Shown in pieces: positions 6,926 through 8,959 of a stretch of 8,959 nt of DNA (positions are counted from its first letter, which is position 1; each line of letters opens with the position of its first letter). The stretch is from an uncultured Candidatus Saccharibacteria bacterium. GTDB lineage: Bacteria > Patescibacteria > Saccharimonadia > Saccharimonadales > UBA1547. The notes under the pieces are model-generated. The model was not told the DNA's origin and did not search any database. It saw only the letters and a list, made by a program, of their open reading frames with translations. The DNA is taken from the NCBI GenBank assembly GCA_946886635.1, contig CAMPIW010000010.1, forward strand, positions 1-8,959, given 5' to 3'. A program made the translations under genes and the position numbers.

Positions 6926-7811
6926 GCTTATCTAGAAGTTCCATGAGGCTCTCCTCAGGACTTCTTGAGCGACGTGATTGCTTTCGCTGCGGCGGCGTTT
7001 GCGGCGTTGCAGTTGTTGACGACCTAGAAGGCCGTTGAACGGGCTTGGTAGGCTTTAGTGCTGCACGGGGCTTCTTTATAGCGACAGGAGCTGTTCCTCT
7101 GGCCTTTTTCTGTGGAGCAGACTGAGGCTGCGCAAGTTTTGCAAACATCATCTTACCAGCAGCAGTCTGAAGACTACGGATAAATTCTACTTCAACTGTA
7201 CTACCGATTTGCTTGTAGGCATGCTCTACAACAACCATAGTGCCATCCTCGAGATGCCCCACCGCTTGGTGCTGGTCGTTTCCCTTTTGCGTAAGTTCAA
7301 TGAGACCATGCTCCCCAGGCAAATACGCCATACGAAGTGACTTAGCAAGTTCGTTTACATTTAAGACCTCTATACCTTCGACCACAGCAACTTTATTGAG
7401 GTTGTAATCTATGGTACATAGCGAGCCGCTATGCTTTTTAGCAAGCGTTAAAAGGCGATTATCAACACCTTCATCAGCCTTCACACCATCAGGAAAAATA
7501 ACTGTTTTAATCGAAGGAATAGATTGCAACTGGTTAATTACATCAAGCCCGTGTCGTGCACGGGTTCGCTTTTCGGTATCAGCATTATCTGCTAAAAACT
7601 GGAGTTCTCCTACAACGCTCCGCGGTATATACAGCGGCCGCGTCAAAAACCCAGACTCTGCCACCGCAATAATGCGGCCGTCAATCAATACCGATGTATC
7701 GACGAAAACTGGCGCCAAGACTGCCATACGTTCTTTTCGTAGTGACCTTGCAACCAAGTATGTTGTCTCAATCGCGATTGCGAGCAGGACGATAATAATA
7801 AATAGTTCCAT
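6918..7811 (-). CDS. Membrane-anchored PIN-TRAM domain protein, YacL-like putative RNase
   Basis: A 297-residue protein. An N-terminal membrane segment (about 3-20) is followed by RSLRKER, which suggests the domain faces the cytoplasm. The PIN domain (about 35-150) has the expected acidic residues: D38 and D44 in FVDTSVLIDGR, E69 in VVGELQ, D117 in VDNRLL and D135 in TIDYN, consistent with a metal-dependent endoribonuclease. A TRAM domain follows (about 165-225) with GHLEDGTMVVVE and the closing QTAAGKMMFAK block, as in YacL/UPF0 PIN-TRAM proteins. The last 65 or so residues are rich in Pro, Ala, Lys, Arg and Ser and look disordered. I chose ATG 7811 over the one at 7859 because AAGGAG sits just before it, the membrane segment starts right there, and the longer form would overlap radA by 41 nt. 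It lies 7 nt after radA; radA and yacL also cluster in Firmicutes. Target RNA is unknown. Confidence 0.92.
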   Translation of the reverse strand: MELFIIIVLLAIAIETTYLVARSLRKERMAVLAPVFVDTSVLIDGRIIAVAESGFLTRPLYIPRSVVGELQFLADNADTEKRTRARHGLDVINQLQSIPSIKTVIFPDGVKADEGVDNRLLTLAKKHSGSLCTIDYNLNKVAVVEGIEVLNVNELAKSLRMAYLPGEHGLIELTQKGNDQHQAVGHLEDGTMVVVEHAYKQIGSTVEVEFIRSLQTAAGKMMFAKLAQPQSAPQKKARGTAPVAIKKPRAALKPTKPVQRPSRSSTTATPQTPPQRKQSRRSRSPEESLMELLDKQD

Positions 7812-7814
7812 ATT

Positions 7815-7820
7815 CTCCTT
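7815..7820 (-). promoter_or_regulatory. Ribosome binding site overlapping the radA stop, sets the PIN-TRAM start
   Basis: On the minus strand AAGGAG lies 3 nt before the ATG at 7811 and shares its first two bases with the radA TAA (7819-7821). It is the clearest Shine-Dalgarno in the window and decides in favour of the 297-residue start over the in-frame ATG at 7859. The layout suggests that ribosomes finishing radA are handed on to the next gene. Confidence 0.75.
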
Positions 7821-8959
7821 ATTGTCGTAGGTAATCAATAAGCGCAGCGCGCAAATCACCTACTGACGTAATAAAATCATTTTTTTGTGATTGTTTTGGT
7901 GCGATAGCACGTTTAAAACCAAGCTTCTTTGCTTCGGCGACACGTTTATCCGTCCCAATAACCGATCGTATTTCTCCACCCAGGCCAACCTCTCCGAAGA
8001 CCACAGTCTCATCATCAATACGTTTTCCTGCAGCAGCGCTCGCAATTGCCATACAAATCGCCAAATCGGCAGCTTGATCAACAAGCTTTAAACCACCTAC
8101 GACGTTTATATAAATATCTTTATCGGATAAATTCAGTTTGGTGCGTCGTTCAAGCACCGCGATAAGTAGGTTAAGACGGTTTAAATCAAACCCGCTTGCA
8201 GTACGCTTAGGATACCCGAAACTGGTTGGATTGACAAGGGCTTGAATCTCGACCAATAGTGGCCGAGTGCCCTCAAGCGTCGCCAGTACCACCGAACCAT
8301 CAGCTGACTGACGTTCAGCAAGTAACGCCGCCGAAGGGTTTTCGACAACCCGAAGCCCCTGTTCGTACATTTCAAAAATTGCAGCCTCACTGGTCGATCC
8401 GAACCTATTTTTTGCAGCACGTACCACCTTAAATCCACCATAGCGATCGCCTTCAAACTGCAGCACGACGTCAACAAGGTGCTCAAGAACTTTTGGACCG
8501 GCGATACTCCCCTCTTTTGTAACATGACCAACAAGGATAACAGCTGATCCCGCAGCCTTAGCTGCACGAATCAGCACGTTACTACTATTTGTGATTTGGC
8601 TTACCGTGCCTGGTGCACTGGTCATTTCGTCAAGTGACATTGTTTGAATTGAGTCGACAATAACTAAAGAGTACCTTCCCTCTCGGATTGTGGCTGAAAT
8701 GTCATTGGCGCTTGTTGAGGCAGCAAAGTCGAGCTTTTCTGAGTCTTGGGCACCTAAGCGCGACGCACGTAGCGCTACTTGATGAGCAGATTCCTCGCCG
8801 CTAACATATAATACCGGCGTATTCTTAGCGATACCTGCAGCAAGTTGCAGTAAAAGCGTACTCTTACCTATGCCCGGCTGTCCCGCAAGGAGCGCCACAG
8901 AACCAGGTACAATACCTCCACCCAGCACAACATCCAGATCGGGAACACCCGTTCCAATT
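7819..8959 (-). CDS. radA: DNA repair protein RadA (Sms), 5' end outside the window
   Basis: RadA is a RecA-related, DnaB-like hexameric helicase that drives branch migration during recombination repair. The open frame continues to the right edge (IGTGVPDLDVVLGGGIVPGS), so the GTG at 8928 is not the true start; the N-terminal C4 zinc finger and roughly 75-80 residues are missing, judged from a typical length near 455. In the visible 379 residues there are Walker A GQPGIGKS (26-33), Walker B LVIVDS (98-103), and the RadA-specific KNRFG motif (183-187) followed by STSE. The C-terminal third (from about 255) is the Lon-like domain, with INVVGGLK and VVFGEVGLGGEIR; the site that in Lon carries the catalytic serine reads DQAADLA, so it should not be a protease, as usual for RadA. 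The stop TAA overlaps the next gene's ribosome binding site, so the pair is one operon. The promoter is outside. Confidence 0.97.
   Translation of the reverse strand, partial: IGTGVPDLDVVLGGGIVPGSVALLAGQPGIGKSTLLLQLAAGIAKNTPVLYVSGEESAHQVALRASRLGAQDSEKLDFAASTSANDISATIREGRYSLVIVDSIQTMSLDEMTSAPGTVSQITNSSNVLIRAAKAAGSAVILVGHVTKEGSIAGPKVLEHLVDVVLQFEGDRYGGFKVVRAAKNRFGSTSEAAIFEMYEQGLRVVENPSAALLAERQSADGSVVLATLEGTRPLLVEIQALVNPTSFGYPKRTASGFDLNRLNLLIAVLERRTKLNLSDKDIYINVVGGLKLVDQAADLAICMAIASAAAGKRIDDETVVFGEVGLGGEIRSVIGTDKRVAEAKKLGFKRAIAPKQSQKNDFITSVGDLRAALIDYLRQ

Noticed and set aside
7548..7564. CCCGTG/CACGGG 6-bp inverted repeat
   Set aside because: It lies within PIN codons for RARHG, no T-run follows, and it is likely a by-product of coding sequence.
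7411..7830. A 139-codon plus-strand frame opposite the PIN domain
   Set aside because: It is antisense to conserved PIN residues and has no start context or motif of its own.
7812..7859. Longer PIN-TRAM start at 7859 (16 extra residues)
   Set aside because: It would overlap radA by 41 nt and place charged residues before the membrane segment, while AAGGAG directly precedes the ATG at 7811.
8926..8928. GTG as the start of radA
   Set aside because: The frame stays open to the window edge with RadA-like sequence (TGVPDLD), so this GTG is an internal valine codon.

Overview
The window looks like chromosomal DNA from a small-genome bacterium, most probably Candidate Phyla Radiation, and my best guess is Saccharibacteria (TM7). 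That assignment is inference from recalled family style: a TyrRS opening MTLSDELTWRGF with a degenerate HIGH motif, the basic N-terminus of the class A PBP, and tight gene packing. No rRNA or other decisive marker is present. TGA ends the PBP gene and interrupts no other gene, so the standard code fits and the UGA=Gly code of Gracilibacteria/Absconditabacteria is not indicated.

Layout. Coding density is close to complete, with no gene-free stretch over 300 bases. From 4149 down to 1 a minus-strand operon reads tyrS (tyrosyl-tRNA synthetase), recG (branched-DNA helicase), a 268-residue protein with the metal-ligand pattern of zinc-dependent phospholipase C / P1 nuclease, and the first 28 codons of rsmD (16S rRNA m2G966 methyltransferase). 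Gaps are 9 nt, 4 nt, and a 1-base TAATG stop/start overlap. A 111-bp divergent spacer (4150-4260) holds two outward-facing extended -10 promoters, one for tyrS and one for a plus-strand class A penicillin-binding protein (4261-6873). That gene converges on a minus-strand pair entering from the right edge: radA (5' end outside the window), then a PIN-TRAM protein of the YacL type with one membrane anchor. The convergent gap is 44 bp and holds small inverted repeats but no classic terminator.

How the genes relate. recG next to rsmD and radA near a yacL-type gene are arrangements known in Firmicutes and other bacteria, so most of the window is core housekeeping: translation, recombination repair, rRNA modification and peptidoglycan synthesis. 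The points worth a second look are the PLC-like protein between recG and rsmD, with no visible signal peptide; the TyrRS whose HIGH motif reads TIGN; an altered TRG motif in RecG; paired cysteines and a C-terminal appendage on the PBP; and the reduced membrane part and basic Ser/Pro-rich tail of the PIN-TRAM protein. I see no CRISPR array, mobile element, tRNA, rRNA or riboswitch. I do not see a clear new multi-gene system; the PLC-like gene is the best candidate for undescribed biology.
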